Source: Siphonodentalium dalli
Lineage: Eukaryota > Mollusca > Scaphopoda > Gadilida > Siphonodentaliidae
NCBI GenBank assembly: GCA_032622095.1
Contig: CP136061.1
Coordinates: 3,472,001 to 3,536,000, forward strand
Reading direction: 5' to 3'
Length of the DNA stretch: 64,000 nt
Under the pieces are notes generated by a model. The model saw only the letters and a program-made list of their open reading frames with translations. It had not been told where the DNA came from and did not search any database. The position numbers and the translations under genes were made by a program. The first letter of the stretch is position 1, and each line of letters begins with the position of its first letter. Shown in pieces: positions 21,402 through 34,310 of the stretch.

Positions 21402-22521
21402 GTAAGTTGATCAATTTATGACACGTTAATCAGCGCTATGCATGGTTAAAATTACCATTGAGTGTGCGATCGCCATAGTATGGCACATGTATGTTTGCCT
21501 TCCACACGGGGAACGCTGTCAAATAATGCACGAATTTTACGATGACTTCATCTGATTTAATAAGTCAGTATTCACATATTTGTACATTTATCTAAATATG
21601 TAAACAAAAATACTAAATATTTATTCATTATTAAATTTTTAAGTTGAACTTGTCTCTAAATAAAATATCTCCAAGCGATTTGGTGGTATTTCTCAACGAC
21701 TTTAAACTAGTTCTAAATAATTTGAGAAAGGTTTAAGACTTGCCGTAATTAAATACACTCCATATTTCTACTTGGAGAGATATACACATTTTATTATCTA
21801 CCACGTTTGTGCGTTGGAAACATGGACGCTCCTTATAAAAGACGAGTATTGAAAGTGTTGCCAGGCTGAAAAAAAAATTAATGTGTTAACACTTCCTCTT
21901 TTGAAAGTCGATATCTGCCATCAAAACCCTCATAATAATGGTCCGATCTAACTATTTTCTGGTACATCTATTGACCATCAAAACATCAGAGTAATGCCAG
22001 GGCTTACGCCTTCAACCTAATTGTGTTTCAAATGGATGGTATATGGCGTCAAATATATGACATGATATTGTTTTTTAATATTTCTATTTGCATATTAACT
22101 TCAAGATACATAAACATAGCCACGTGTGTCAGTATATTTTGTGAACGCATGACATGATATTTTAATAGTATCATCTGCAGTGTCATCAAGTTTGCACTAA
22201 GCAAAACATGACATAGTTTTACTGGGATGTGTATTTTTTAATCGAGTGATGTGGACATTTCCATCCAAGATTTAGAATTCCCCATTGCAATGGAAGTGCT
22301 TACGTCCTGATATTTGTATAATACTAATTGTCCGATACACGCATTTTCCATACTGCAATCATTACAGCATGATGAATGCAAGTAACAAAATATAGTTAGA
22401 CAGAAAATACGTCTTGTAAATAATCACGCGCTGTTTTAAAATTTATTGTTTTATTGGGAATACTCACCACTGGATTAAATTTAGTATTTTGTTGTTAACA
22501 TTATACATTTGTTTTGTACAG

Positions 22522-22563
22522 GAAGGTGTTGATGTGGTCGAGGGCACAGCTAACAACATCGCT
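22522..22563 (+). CDS. Microexon A6 (EGVDVVEGTANNIA)
   Basis: A 42-nt phase-0 exon, EGVDVVEGTANNIA, between TTTGTTTTGTACAG and GTAAGTGTAA. The downstream intron block is the one shared by the A3 and A4 exons, so it belongs to the same cassette family. Its closest relative, 28344-28385, differs at few bases but has a mutated acceptor. The read-through frame stays open to the TAG at 22684-22686. Acidic and amphipathic. Confidence 0.58.
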
Positions 22564-22984
22564 GTAAGTGTAATGTTTATTATAAATTACGTGAACGGTT
22601 CCAAGCCGATTTTCGAGGACATCACACCAACTCTGGTTGTACTTTTTGTCAAACTACAAATGTTGACAGCATTACCCCTTACCTAGACATTGCTTATTTG
22701 AACACTAACTTCCATAAAATATGATATGGCTATTCTAGATTGATCAAATCGATTTTGAAAAAGCCTATATGCCCATCCATTAACTATCTGTTTCTGTAAC
22801 TAACTGCGAAAATAGAAACAATGTTCTTGGACACATGTGTACACCGGGTTCACATTAACTTCGATTATGCGATGCCGTTACGTGGCACCTGAACGTTTAT
22901 AACACTTGGAGATAATGCTTATATGTTGCTATTTAACCTCATTTAGAAAATTAATAGTATTGGTATAGTCAGTTGAGTGCACAC

Positions 22985-23420
22985 TGAGTGAGTAGGAGAT
23001 AATTAGTCTCGAAGATGCCTTTCTTAGCTGCTGCGAATGAAACATTGTATAATGTACTAGGTTTATCTACTCGTCTTTGTGTTCCGACGCAATTACACTC
23101 AGACATTTATTTAGTATAAAGTTCAAGATACTTGCATCACAAATTCCGCAATGCGATTATTCAAGTTTTATATACAAAAAACCTATAACTATATAAACGT
23201 AAGGCTCTACAATCATAGAATAGTATATATATCATCGTGATATTTACCATCATGGATGTATTGTTTAACTGTGTAAACGTAAGGCCCTATATGTCACAAT
23301 CGTTGACATAAGTATTCCATAATTTGCTGTTTGTTGTTTAAATATAGTCATTGACAATCATCGACATGAGCATATATATTAGTGTGATTTTTACTATCAT
23401 GGATGTGTTAAGGGTGGATT
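22985..23420. repeat. Partial second copy of the microexon unit
   Basis: Repeats 20360-20830 with small changes. At about 23405-23430 a sequence matching the acceptor and first codons of microexon A5 survives as GTTAAGGGTGGATTAAAG, with the CAG changed and the donor lost. This is a decayed exon. Between 23430 and 23710 I see nothing coding. Confidence 0.65.
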
Positions 23421-23767
23421 AAAGGGGGTGCTTATTTATTGCTTGTTGAAATGCCAGTGAGTAAACATATTGTCAAGAGTACTGTATATTGGCGAATTTC
23501 AGGGTATAAATTATTTTTTTGAATGTCAGTTTTAGTATATAATTTGTAAAAGAAACTCATGATTTATAACTCATGACAATTTATGCGAATACTATAGATG
23601 TATAATGAGATGTATGTATATAATGGAACATATACGCTACATGTGCCTCCATAGACATCATGATGATTATTTTCAAGACAAACAGGGAACTTATGTACTC
23701 GATTTCATTACATAATAGTTGTGCCTAGACAATCCCTATTATATATCATCAGATAATATACCTATAG

Positions 23768-24573
23768 TGCCAAAGTGCGATGAAACATGCCGTTCTATCT
23801 CTGGTTGTTTCTATAGTTGACACTTTTAATCCATTATTAACTCATCTTACAAAGGGAAGTGCCGGAGGATTGACCTTTTATTGACAAGCTGCGCTCGTCT
23901 CATTTCTATTGCACCAAGATACAGCAAAATAACACATGTCATGAAAAAACTACACATGTTGAAGTTTGAGTACCGTGTCAGATACAGTTGTGCCTTAATT
24001 GTTTTCAAGTCTCTGCACGGAGATACACCATCTTACATTTCTGAAATGTTTACCAAACATAGCTCAGTTACTCGAAATGGCCGAAGTGAAGTCCAACTGT
24101 CTCATATACTCGACAAACTAAATGTGAACTATTGAAAGTGCTCATTCCAAAATGTATCAGTCTCTATTTGGAACAGCCTACCCGTTGATATGAGAAAGAT
24201 TGACTCAGTATCATCTTTTAAAACAGCTCTTAAAACTAACCTGTCCAAAACGTGTTATTCGTTATAAGTGCACCATCTGTTTTTTAACTTTATTTTATTT
24301 TTTTAGGCTTATACGTTAGAGTTGGAAATTGATATTAACTTAATATTTTAATCAGGTCTTTAATCTACTGGATATTTTATTGTTAATTGTAGTGCCAATT
24401 TCAGTCATCTTTCCGAGTTATCTGCCATATATCGGTGAAGCTTGTATTCCTTTTTGTGTGTAAATAGGCGCGATGTTATCTTGTTTGTGTATATTTGTGT
24501 ATGTAAATGCGCATTGAAACTAATTGCTGTTGAATGCGTTTCTTAAATGAATATATAATAATAATAATAATAG
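23768..24573 (+). mobile_element. 5'-truncated LINE (CR1/L2-like RT C-terminus)
   Basis: Inserted into the dispersed repeat seen intact at 20105-20240, splitting CCTATAGGCATA, with a short ATAG-like target duplication. The frame at 23881-24135 reads LISIAPRYSKITHVMKKLHM...IVFKSLHGDTPSYISEM, the conserved C-terminal region of CR1/L2 reverse transcriptases. SVSIWNSLPVDMRKIDSVSSF-like sequence follows in another frame up to 24250. The 3' end is an (ATA)n tract, as usual for this clade. Only the last quarter of the element is present; not functional. Confidence 0.85.
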
Positions 24574-24934
24574 GCATATAGCATACACAGAACCAATATT
24601 TTCTGCGCATAGCTGTAATAAGTTGTCGATGGCCAGTCTAAAAGCGCGAGAACTTTAATACCCTTGCTCTCAAAGTGTTACACTTATTCTCATAAATTGT
24701 ATATCCAAATGGCATCACAAAACATGATTCTTATAAGTAGTGGCTCACCTTGTCAGATCGGAACAATTATCATTTTGTTTATCGCGTTTAATCCGTCCCA
24801 CCAATAAAGAAGTTTTTATTTATTTACAACTGTGTATACTTCAGACGTTATAGCATGAAATATGAACATCAAAAACATATTAGTTCGAAAAAATAAAAGA
24901 CGACAATTGTGTTTTACATAGAGATGTATCAATC

Positions 24935-27085
24935 AATCAATCAATCATGAAGATACAGACGTTTTAAAGATATGTCCAGGTGCTCCTCTGTTCTGGTGCT
25001 ATATACTGGCTAATCATTTTCAGTTTAAAAGAATTGATGTTATGCATGTATAGCAGCTACATATGCCCGACACAGCGAGATTTTGAGTTGTTTATGTTAG
25101 GCGATGAGTCTGTTCTAAAAAAATGAAAGAAATCCTCTGTATCGGGCAAATATACCCTTGTCAGATGTCAATATTGGATGATTCCGAAATGTCATGTGCC
25201 ACAAACTGCGTTTTCCTTTTTCTCAGAAGTAACCATATTTTGAACAGGCCTGCTCTACATTTCCATATCTCTTGGCAATTGTAATTTTTTGTGGAAACTA
25301 TATTGAATGGGACTGACTCAATCGTGTTATAATATATACATGAGTCATTCTAATATGCAATCCTCTAATGATTCAAGGTCCCTCAGTTTGAATGAATATA
25401 TGCATCTCTTAAATATATTGATATAAATATACTGTTAATGCTTTCTTCTATGTATCTGTGTTGCTAGAACATTATCGGAATGCCCTGATTGCCATCCCCA
25501 TATAAACATGACAGTTGAGAAGATATATAATTGTTCAAGTGACTTAATTCGGTCACCATTTGTCGAGATTGTGAAATTGGAATGCCAAACACTCCTTAGA
25601 ACGACATGGAGATGGCCTGGGAGATGACTATATATAACTTTGTTGGATATCGGCGAATTGAACAATCTTATAAATGCTAGTGAATCTCCTCTCGCCATCC
25701 ATGACCCAAACGACCCCAAATGTGATTTAATTCATCATATCATTAGAGAAGAACGTGCATGAATTTGGTAGAATCAGTGCTAATTATATTTGTGTCAACT
25801 TTGGTGCAACTCGATTGTACCCTTAAAGTTATATAAAGAAAACAGACATATTCGCAAATATTTGATTCATTGTATCATTTGAGAAGAACGTGTATGAGTT
25901 TGATGGTAATTGACACTAAACATATTTTTATAAGTTTTTGGTGACCCTCCGGTCCCTATTTCGGACTCAAGCGGCGCCAATTTTGACGTCCTTAAACCAC
26001 ACACTTAGACTCATTATAGAGATGAATATGTATACAAGTTATGAAAATTGGCGAGTATACAAATTCGTATCAAATTTAGGGTCACATTTGCATATCTCTC
26101 ACCCAAAAGGCAACAATTTGGCGCATTTAAACCACACGATTAGATTATTCGTATCACGGAGAAGAATATGTATCAATCAGGTGGAAATCGGCGCTATACA
26201 TATTGTTTATCAATGTTTGTGTCCCTCTCATCCTCTAGGAGCTCCTGACTCGAATAGCCCCACTTTTGACATCTTTAAACCACACAATTAGACTCCTGAT
26301 ATCATGGAGATTATTGTTTGTAAGTTTGGTGCTGATCCGCGACTAAACAATTTTTATCAAATTTAATGAACCATCCCACCCCACCACCATCTCTGACCAA
26401 AGCAGCACCAATATGACGTCTTTAAAATTACACGATTAGATTCCTCATATCATGGATAAGAATGTGTATCAATTTTGGTGCCCCTCTCCCTTTCAGTGCT
26501 CTCCTGACTCGAATGACGCCACTTTTGACAACTTTTAGCCACGCCATTAGACACCTCATACTATGGGGATGAATTTGTATAAGTTTCGAGGCAATCGGCG
26601 ACTAAATCAATTCTTGTCAGATTTAGTACCCACCGACCGCGCCCACCCCAAATCTCTCATCCCAACGACACCAATTTGGCGTCTTTAAATCACACAATAA
26701 GATTCCTTGTATCATGGAGAAGATCTCAGAAGAATGTACATCAATTTGGTGGAATTCGGCGCTAAAATTATTTTAAAACAAATTTGGTTCCCCTCTCCCC
26801 TTCCGGGCATACCTGACGCGAACGGCGCGACTTTTGACATACTAATCCACACCATTAGATTCCCCATGTTATGGGGATGATTATATATAAGTTTGGTGGC
26901 AATCGGCGACAATGTTTTTTTCTGCCCTCCCCCTTTTCTGCCCCTGACAACAACGGCGTCACTTTAGAAAATTCTAACACTCGCCATTATCTTTCTCGTA
27001 AAAAGATACTCCTATTAGACCCCTTTTGTGCCATATAGGTGGTCCCCTGTGAATTTCTATAGAACACAGACAGACAGACATATTA
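24935..27085. repeat. Large inverted repeat, left arm
   Basis: About 2.1 kb reading as the inverse of 28600-30830. Anchors: CCAGGTGCTCCTCTGTTC (24978) against GAACAGAGGAGCACCTGG (30773), and GTCCCCTGTGAATTTCTAT (27043) against ATAAATTCACAGGGGAC (28620). The inner 1.1 kb (25920-27000) is itself a tandem array of about 105-bp degenerate modules. These carry TTTGGTGGCAATCGGCGAC and AAACCACACGATTAGA motifs, so short ORFs here are artefacts. It is either a foldback transposon arm or an inverted duplication. Confidence 0.8.
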
Positions 27086-27179
27086 AGTATTCCATGATTT
27101 GCTATTTATTGTATAGTCATTGACAATCATAGAATGACTATATACCAGCATGATATTTAACATCATGGATTTATTACAG

Positions 27180-27203
27180 AATGGAGTCACAAACGGCGTC
27201 AAT
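27180..27203 (+). CDS. Microexon A7, short and possibly decaying (NGVTNGVN)
   Basis: Paralogue of A5. The acceptor TTTATTACAG is intact. The exon is 24 nt in phase 0, NGVTNGVN, and the donor has changed from GTAAGTTGATC to GTCAGTTGATC, a weaker site. The unit (27090-28560) lies in the spacer between the arms of the large inverted repeat. Calls of use or decay need transcript data. Confidence 0.3.
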
Positions 27204-28343
27204 GTCAGTTGATCAATTTATGACACGTTAATCAGCGCTATGCCTGGTTAAAATTACCGTTGAGTGTGCGATCGCCATTGTATGGCACATGTATGTTTGC
27301 CTTCCACACAGGGAACGCTGTCAAATAATGCACGAATTTTACGATCACTTGCATCTGATTTAATAAGTCAATATTCACATTTTTGTACATTTATCAAAAT
27401 ATTTTTAAAAAATCACTAAATATTTATTCATTATTAAGTCTTTAAGTTGAACTTGTCTCTAAATAAAATATCTCCAAGCGATTTGGTGGTATCTCTCAAC
27501 GACTTCAAACTAGTTCTAAATAATTTGAGAAAGTGTTTAGACTAGCCGTAATTAAATACTCGCCATAATTCTACTTGGAGAGATGTACGCATTTTATTAT
27601 CTACCACTTGCGTGCGTTGGAAACATGGACGCTCCTTATAAAAGACGAGTATTTAAAGTGTTGCTAGGCTGAAAATATTATAAACGTGTTAACACTTCCT
27701 CTTTTAAAAGTCGATATCTGCCATCAAAACCTCATAATAATGGTCAGATCTAATTATTTTCTGGTACATATATCTGACCTTCAACCTAATTGTGTTCCAG
27801 GTTGATGGTTTATGGTGTCAGATCTCTGACATTATATTTGTTTTTAATATCTCTATTTACATTTTATCTTCAAGATACAAAAACATAGCCATGCATTCAC
27901 AACATATACTGACACATGTGTTAACATGACATGTTAACACGTGTGTCAGTATATTTTGTAAACGCATGACATGATATTTTAATAGTATCATCTGCAGTGG
28001 CATCAAGTTTGCACTAAGCAAAACATGACATAAGTTTAATGGATTATGTATTAATTGTTTTAATCAAGTGCAGTGGACATTTCCATCCAAGATTTAGAAT
28101 TCCCCATTGCGATTGAAGTGCTTACGTCCTGATATTTGTATAATACTAATTTTCCGATACACGCATTTTCCATACTGCAATCATTATAGCATGATGAAAG
28201 CAAGAAAGAAAATATAGTTAGACAGAAAATACGTCTTTGAAATAATGACGCGCTGTTTTACAATTTATTATTTCATTGGGAATACTCACCACTGGATTAA
28301 ATTTAGTAGTTTGTTGTTAACATGATACATTTGTATTGTACTG

Positions 28344-28385
28344 GAAGGTGTTGATGACGTTACGGACACAGCCAACAACATCGCT
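28344..28385 (+). pseudogene. Microexon A8 with lost acceptor (EGVDDVTDTANNIA)
   Basis: Homologue of A6: 42 nt, EGVDDVTDTANNIA, donor GTAAGTGTAA intact. The acceptor that reads TACAG in A6 is TACTG here. The next AG would give 38 nt and break the frame. The exon is therefore probably skipped. Skipping a 42-nt phase-0 exon would not disturb the remaining frame. Confidence 0.55.
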
Positions 28386-28599
28386 GTAAGTGTAATTTTC
28401 ATTATAAATTACGTGAACGGTTCCAAGCCGATTTTCGAGGACATCACACCAACTCTGGAAAGATGTCCTCAAAACACTGTTTGTCAAAATACAAATGTTG
28501 ACAGCACTACCCCTTACCTAGGCATTGCTTATTTGAGCACTAAATTCCATTTAAAAAAAGTATAGATATATAATATAATCTATATCTATATTTGCGAAT

Positions 28600-30830
28600 G
28601 TCTGTCTGTCTGTGTTCTATATAAATTCACAGGGGACCATCTAGATGATGCCAAAGGGGTCTACTAGGAGTAGCTTTTTACGAGAAAGATAATGGTCGGG
28701 GTTAGAATTTTCTAAATTGACGCCGTTGTTTTCAGGGGCAGAAAAGGGGGAGGGGCAGAAAAAAATTTGTCGCCGATTGCCACCAAACTTATATATAATC
28801 ATCCCCATAATATGAGGAATCTAATGGCGTGGTTTAACTATGGCATAAGTCGCGCCGTTCGCGTCAGGGGTGCCCGGAAGGGGGGGGGGGGGGGCAGATT
28901 TTTTTTTCTGTCGCCGATTGCCACGAAACTTACATATAATCATCCCCATGATATGAAGAATCCAACGGTGTGGTTTAGATATGTCAAAAGTGGCGTCGTT
29001 TGAGTCAGGGATGAACGGAAAGGGAGAGGGTCACCAAAATTGATAAAACTAATTTTAGCGCCGATTTCCACCAAATTGATATATATTCTTCTTCATGTAT
29101 ACAAGGAATCTAATTGTGCGATTTAACAACGCCAAATTGTTGTTTTTGGATGAGAGATTGGGATGGGGTGGGCACTAAATTTGATAATAAGTCGCCGATT
29201 GCCACCACACTTATACAAAATCATCCCCATGGTATGATGTGTCTAATGGTGTGGCTTTTATCTGTCAAATGTGGCCTCATTCGAGTCAGGGTTGCATTGA
29301 AAGGGACAGGGACACCAAAATTGATGCACAAATGTTTTAACGCCAATTTCCACCAAATTGATACACGTTCTTATCCATGATATGAGGAATCTAATCGTGA
29401 TTTAAAGACGCCATAGTGGTGCTGTTTGGGTGAGAAATGGAGAGGGGAGGGATTGGCACCAAATTTGATATAATAAATTGTTTAGTCGCCGATTATCACC
29501 AAACTTATAAACAATCATCTCCATGATATCAGGAGTGTAATCGTGTGGTTTAAGGATGTCACAAGTGGGGCCATTCGAGTCAGTGGTGTATAGAGATGAG
29601 AGGGACACAAAAAATGATATCTATATGTTTAGTGCCGATTTCCACCAGATTGATACATATTCTTCTCCGTGATACGAGGAATCTTATCGTGTGGTTTAGA
29701 TACACCAAATGGGTGCCCTATGGGTGAGAGATATGGGGACCTTAAATTTGATACGAATTTGTATACTCGCCAATTTTCTGTCTGTGTGTGTTCTATATAT
29801 AACTTCACGCGGTACAATCGAGATGCACCAAGGCGTTCTAAGAGGGGTAACTTTTTACAAGGAAGATAATGGTGCGGGTTAACATTTTCTAAAATGACGC
29901 TGTTGGTGGGAGGGGAAATTAAAAAAATATGGTGAAATAGTTTTGTGGCTGATTTCAACCAAACGAATACATAATCACCTTCGCAATATGGCGTTGTTCG
30001 AGTCAGCGTTGCTTCAACAATTGATTTAATAAACCAAATTCCACCAAATTCATACACGTTTTTCTCTGATGATATACCATGAATTAAATCACACTCGGTG
30101 TCGTTTGCGTCACGGATGGCGAGCGGATATGCACTATCATTGATAAGATTGCTATTCGCCGATATCCACATATAAGTTATATACAGTCAACAGGCCATCT
30201 CCATATCATTTTAAGTAGTTGGGCCTTCACATTTCACAATCCCGACATATGGTGACCCACATAAGTCACTTGAACAATTATATCTTCTTAACAGTAATAT
30301 TTATATGGGAATGGCAATCGAGGCATTCATACAATGAGCTAGCAAAAAGAGATAACTAGAAGAAGCATTAAACGTATATTTATCATTCTATTGAAGAGAT
30401 ACATATATTCGTGCAAACTGAGACCTCGAACCGTCAGAGGATTGCATATATATAATAACAAAATTTAGTCTGTTCCATTCAATACAGTTTCCACAAAAAG
30501 TAACAATTTGTCAAGAGATATGGAAGGCCTGTTCAAAAATAGTGGTCACAGTGTGCAGTCAAATATAGTTTCTTCTGATATACAAGAAAAGGCAGTTAGT
30601 AGCACAAGACTTTTCAGGATCCTACCAATACTGACATCTGACAAGGGTTTTAGAACAGACTCATCGACTGACATAAACAACTCAAAATCTCGCTCTGTGC
30701 ACATGTATCTGCTATATGTGCACAGCAACATTTCGTTTAAACTAAGAATATTTAGCCAATATATAGCACCATGAACAGAGGAGCACCTGGAAATTTCTTT
30801 GAAACATCTGTATCTTCATCGAGATATGAT
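28600..30830. repeat. Large inverted repeat, right arm
   Basis: Inverse of 24935-27085. It contains the same 105-bp tandem modules (28760-29700) and a second internal copy of the end motif (GTCTGTCTGTGTGTGTTC at 29778, following 28608). It carries a G-run at 28879-28891. Together with the left arm and a 1.5-kb spacer it spans about 5.9 kb. Confidence 0.8.
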
Positions 30831-32400
30831 AGCCAGGTGTCCTCGAGATCTTAGTCCAACCCACTAGATTTGATCGAATGTGTTGCGGATTGCGCAAGGA
30901 TATATTGTGCGAGAGGGTTGCTCGATCGAAATATAACTTTGCGCCGTCCGCAACGAGTTAGATAAAAGATTCTAGATTATGATGCAAGTTGTGCTCTGTA
31001 TTTATTCTACACCGTTCAGTCAAATAAGTTCAATCCATGAAAGTCACCTCCATTGTTACTATAGCTATATACCTTTATTGTGATTTAAGTTTGACAAATT
31101 TAAAGAGTAATTATCAGTAGGGCTCACTCCTCTCCTTTCTCCCTTCTTTTACATCGGCTGAACATAGGCATTTACATGATTTATGAAGCCATTGCCCATA
31201 GTGTATGTAAATGAAATCCTTTTCTACCTAAAAGTCTGAAACAGCAGGTTACATCACCGCTGGTCGGCGCCCGACAATGAATAGCTAACTATATCGCTAT
31301 TCCATGATTGTAGATGTCCATCATTTAACCGCAAAAGTGGTATATCACACACTTTATTCGGCGGCTCCATTCATTGTTTCGACCTATTATTGATTGACCG
31401 GGTCATCGTCAGGGGCGCTGGTCATTCTGTGAGAATCATATGTACTAGCAAAAACTATAGAAAAAAACTAGTAATATCAGCCGATCCCAGAACAATTCAA
31501 TATGGCGATGGTGGCATGTGGATCATTCACAAGTGATAACAGCTGAGCCAACATATTTCAATCTATGTGGCGAGACATAGGTGGATTAACCACGGTTAGG
31601 CTGTAGCAGCTGAGCCAGGAATATACATCGCTCTATGGCGGGAATATCAGGTGGATTAACCACAATATTGAGTCACTGGCATCTTCACTCCACCGAGTCT
31701 ATCGCTAGACTGACCATTCGCGCCAAAAATTGTCTTGATGTGGGATCGCGCCTTGCCAGATGGTGGCTGATTGGATCTTCAATAATGCCACCAATCCACG
31801 TGATACGCGCTTAGAGTGACACACAGACTAATTCGTGAGACTAATTATCATGTTTTCCTATAAACGTTCGTTCGGTCGATCGAAAAATAAAAAAAATAAA
31901 ATGGAACGTTGAAACATTAAAATTGATTTTAATCGATGTATAATTAAACAAAGCGTCAGCTCGATTGGAGCCGCAGTATGAAATATGAAGCTATCCATTA
32001 GCATATTATAAATTGAAAACTTAGTTAAGACAACAATGCATAGATATTGTGTATTTGTTTGTTTGGTTAGGCCAAAGCACGACTGAGAAAACTGAATCAG
32101 AATAAAGCGACGCAACTGTGTATAGACGTAACCGTGATTGATTGACTGGGGTTCAACATCGTTTTAGCAACAAAGCCATGTCACGCCGAGAAGAAACAGA
32201 TTATCAAAATTGACTGCGATTAGAAATGACAGACAATTAGACTAAAATGAAACAAAATATAGACAAATAAAAACACCCAAATCAGAGCGTGAGTGCCCGA
32301 TTGGGGCCAGAACCATTAATAAACTGACCATTGTGCAAACACATCTAAACAATATCAAAACAGATAGCAATACTGCTTTGAAAACAGCAAATATAAAACC
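30831..32400. other. Non-coding stretch with one short tandem repeat
   Basis: 31541-31670 holds two imperfect copies of about 75 bp (GCTGAGCCA ... AGGTGGATTAACCAC). Nothing else is recognised on either strand; ORFs are short and of biased composition. Confidence 0.5.
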
Positions 32401-34310
32401 TTCATGCAATGCTTTCATCGAATATAAATAATTTATTAAGACATCTGCATATCGAAATATTTAGAATAGCTGACATCGTTTTCTGGATGATTGGCAAGAT
32501 ATTTATAATATCTGTTGAATCTGGGTCTGTATCAATTCATCAAGTTGACAATCAGGTGGTTGACTTAGTAGGCGACCGCTCACACAAAAGCCAGGATCCC
32601 TCCACATATTTATACTAGAGTCTTTGCCACGTTCAAACAAAATTTGCCCTTCAGCTCGAAGCATCTTATCAAACTTTAAAAATTCAATGACCAACCTCGG
32701 CTTCTGAGAGTCAAAAGACCTTGGAAATGTTTGTTTTGGAACAATGGGATCAACTTCCTTGGTTGGTTTCGGAGAAAACGTAAAAGACTGCAGTAGCTGT
32801 ATCCATTACCTGTGAGACAGGTTCTGGAACAGGAGAAACATCATTCTCTTTAACTTGTGTTGCTAATGATATACTGACGAGTTTTGTTTGACTCTCTGTC
32901 TGAGTGCTGGCATCTACATACTATTTCTTTGAAACGGCAGACGAGTATGCGACTTGAGAAATTGATGGCCTGGCACCAAATAATTTCTTCGCATCCATAT
33001 ACGATAAATGTTTCTCAGACTTACATCTTTGTAACTTGAAGTCATAGTCCCATATGGGACATGAACGTTCCACTGCATCATGTGAACCTTGACAATTCGA
33101 ACATTGTTTAGAATTTGTACGATCCTTATGATCATGACCAGAAATAGAACATCGTGCACAAATAGTTTCTTTACTTCTACAATGTTCCCGGCCATGGCCA
33201 TAGGCATGGCGTTTAAATCATCGTAATTGATTTGGAATATAGGTACTAATACCTACCTTCATATACCCAACATTCAATGTCGGTGGATGTTCGCACCAAT
33301 TGAAGACCAGAAGATAACTATTCAGATGAACTCGACTACCATAAAATTTTGTTGTAAATCGACGGACTTCTGTAACTCTCTGTGGTACCAACTCCGCTAA
33401 TATTGTTGATTCCGAAAAATAAGCTACATCGCGGGTCCACGACACAGCTCTGCTACTATTCAATGTCTTGGTGTTTGTGCAATAGTTGTTTATAGCAGCA
33501 GAGCAACAGATGGAACTTTCTTTGATCATTCAATCAAGTGAGAGCCACTTATTGGCCCAGTTCTGATTGGTTTAACAGATTTCAATTGTCCAGCAATGCT
33601 TTGTAGCGTTTTATCAATCACAAAGATAGAAGGTCGTTTCAAATGTGGGTCAAAGCCAAGAACCAAGTACTGTGGGAATACCACAGCTTCATTGGAACTT
33701 GGTGAGTCATCATTCTTACGAGCAATATGTTGCTTTTTGTTCTGACTTGCCATATGAAAAGCAGAAAATCGACAACTAGCTCAGTAGCCGCCGTGAACTA
33801 CCTTTGGATTCTAGTGGGCCAAAGACCGTACCTAGCTGACGCGGTCACCATTTAGCAATTGAATATAGCAGCCTCCCAGTACCTCTCAACAGTGAGACAG
33901 GCGTGAACAATACACGATTCAATACTCAACAATATTAAGGACGAACACAAAAGAGACAAGAGAGAACAGAAACATCATACGTTAAAAACAGAAAACAACA
34001 TTTCAAACATCAGACGAGCAATACAACATAACAAAAATTTAATCTGAATCACTGTGGAGAAGCGTGACTAGCCGATTGGTTGAACCGGGTCAACTCGACC
34101 ACCCGTTGTGAAGAGATGTAGGATCAACGAGGACAATGAGCTAAGTCGATGCCTCGCGTTGAACGACCGCCCTAGTACCTCCTGGGCTCCTACACCACAT
34201 ATCACGGGGTGCACCCCACGGCAAACAGGGTGCCACATTAGGGGATGTTTATCCCTCGCAGTGGGGTGGTAGGCTTATTCTACCCGGGGCCCACACGGGT
34301 GCATTGTGTA
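32400..34310 (-). mobile_element. Truncated LINE, ORF1 and 5' region, minus strand
   Basis: Reading right to left: a 5' UTR-like region (34310 to about 33760), then an ORF1 broken into frames 33753-33526, 33529-33218, and 33240-32914. It is lost below about 32500. The layout and motifs match ORF1 of jockey/Nimb/Ingi-type LINEs. No endonuclease or reverse transcriptase is present, so the element is 3'-deleted rather than 5'-truncated, which is unusual for a LINE. Confidence 0.75.
32914..33753 (-). pseudogene. LINE ORF1 with CCHC zinc knuckles
   Basis: ORF1 proteins of this group bind element RNA as nucleocapsid-like chaperones. The N-terminal part contains VISWTRDVA- and LAELVPQRVTEVRRFT-like segments, as in the RRM-like domain of the family. 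ISTYIPNQLRCFK then leads into the knuckles. At about 33210-33060 on the minus strand I see HGREHCRS, CARCSISGHDHKDR and CSNCQGSHDAVERSCP, giving two or three C-x2-C-x4-H-x4/5-C-like boxes. Two frameshifts (near 33528 and 33215) and a changed first knuckle Cys show decay. Confidence 0.75.

Noticed and set aside
29629..30171. 180-aa minus-strand ORF, among the longest in the window
   Set aside because: It runs across the 105-bp tandem modules of the inverted repeat and has no recognisable domain; the same repeats give short broken ORFs in the other arm.
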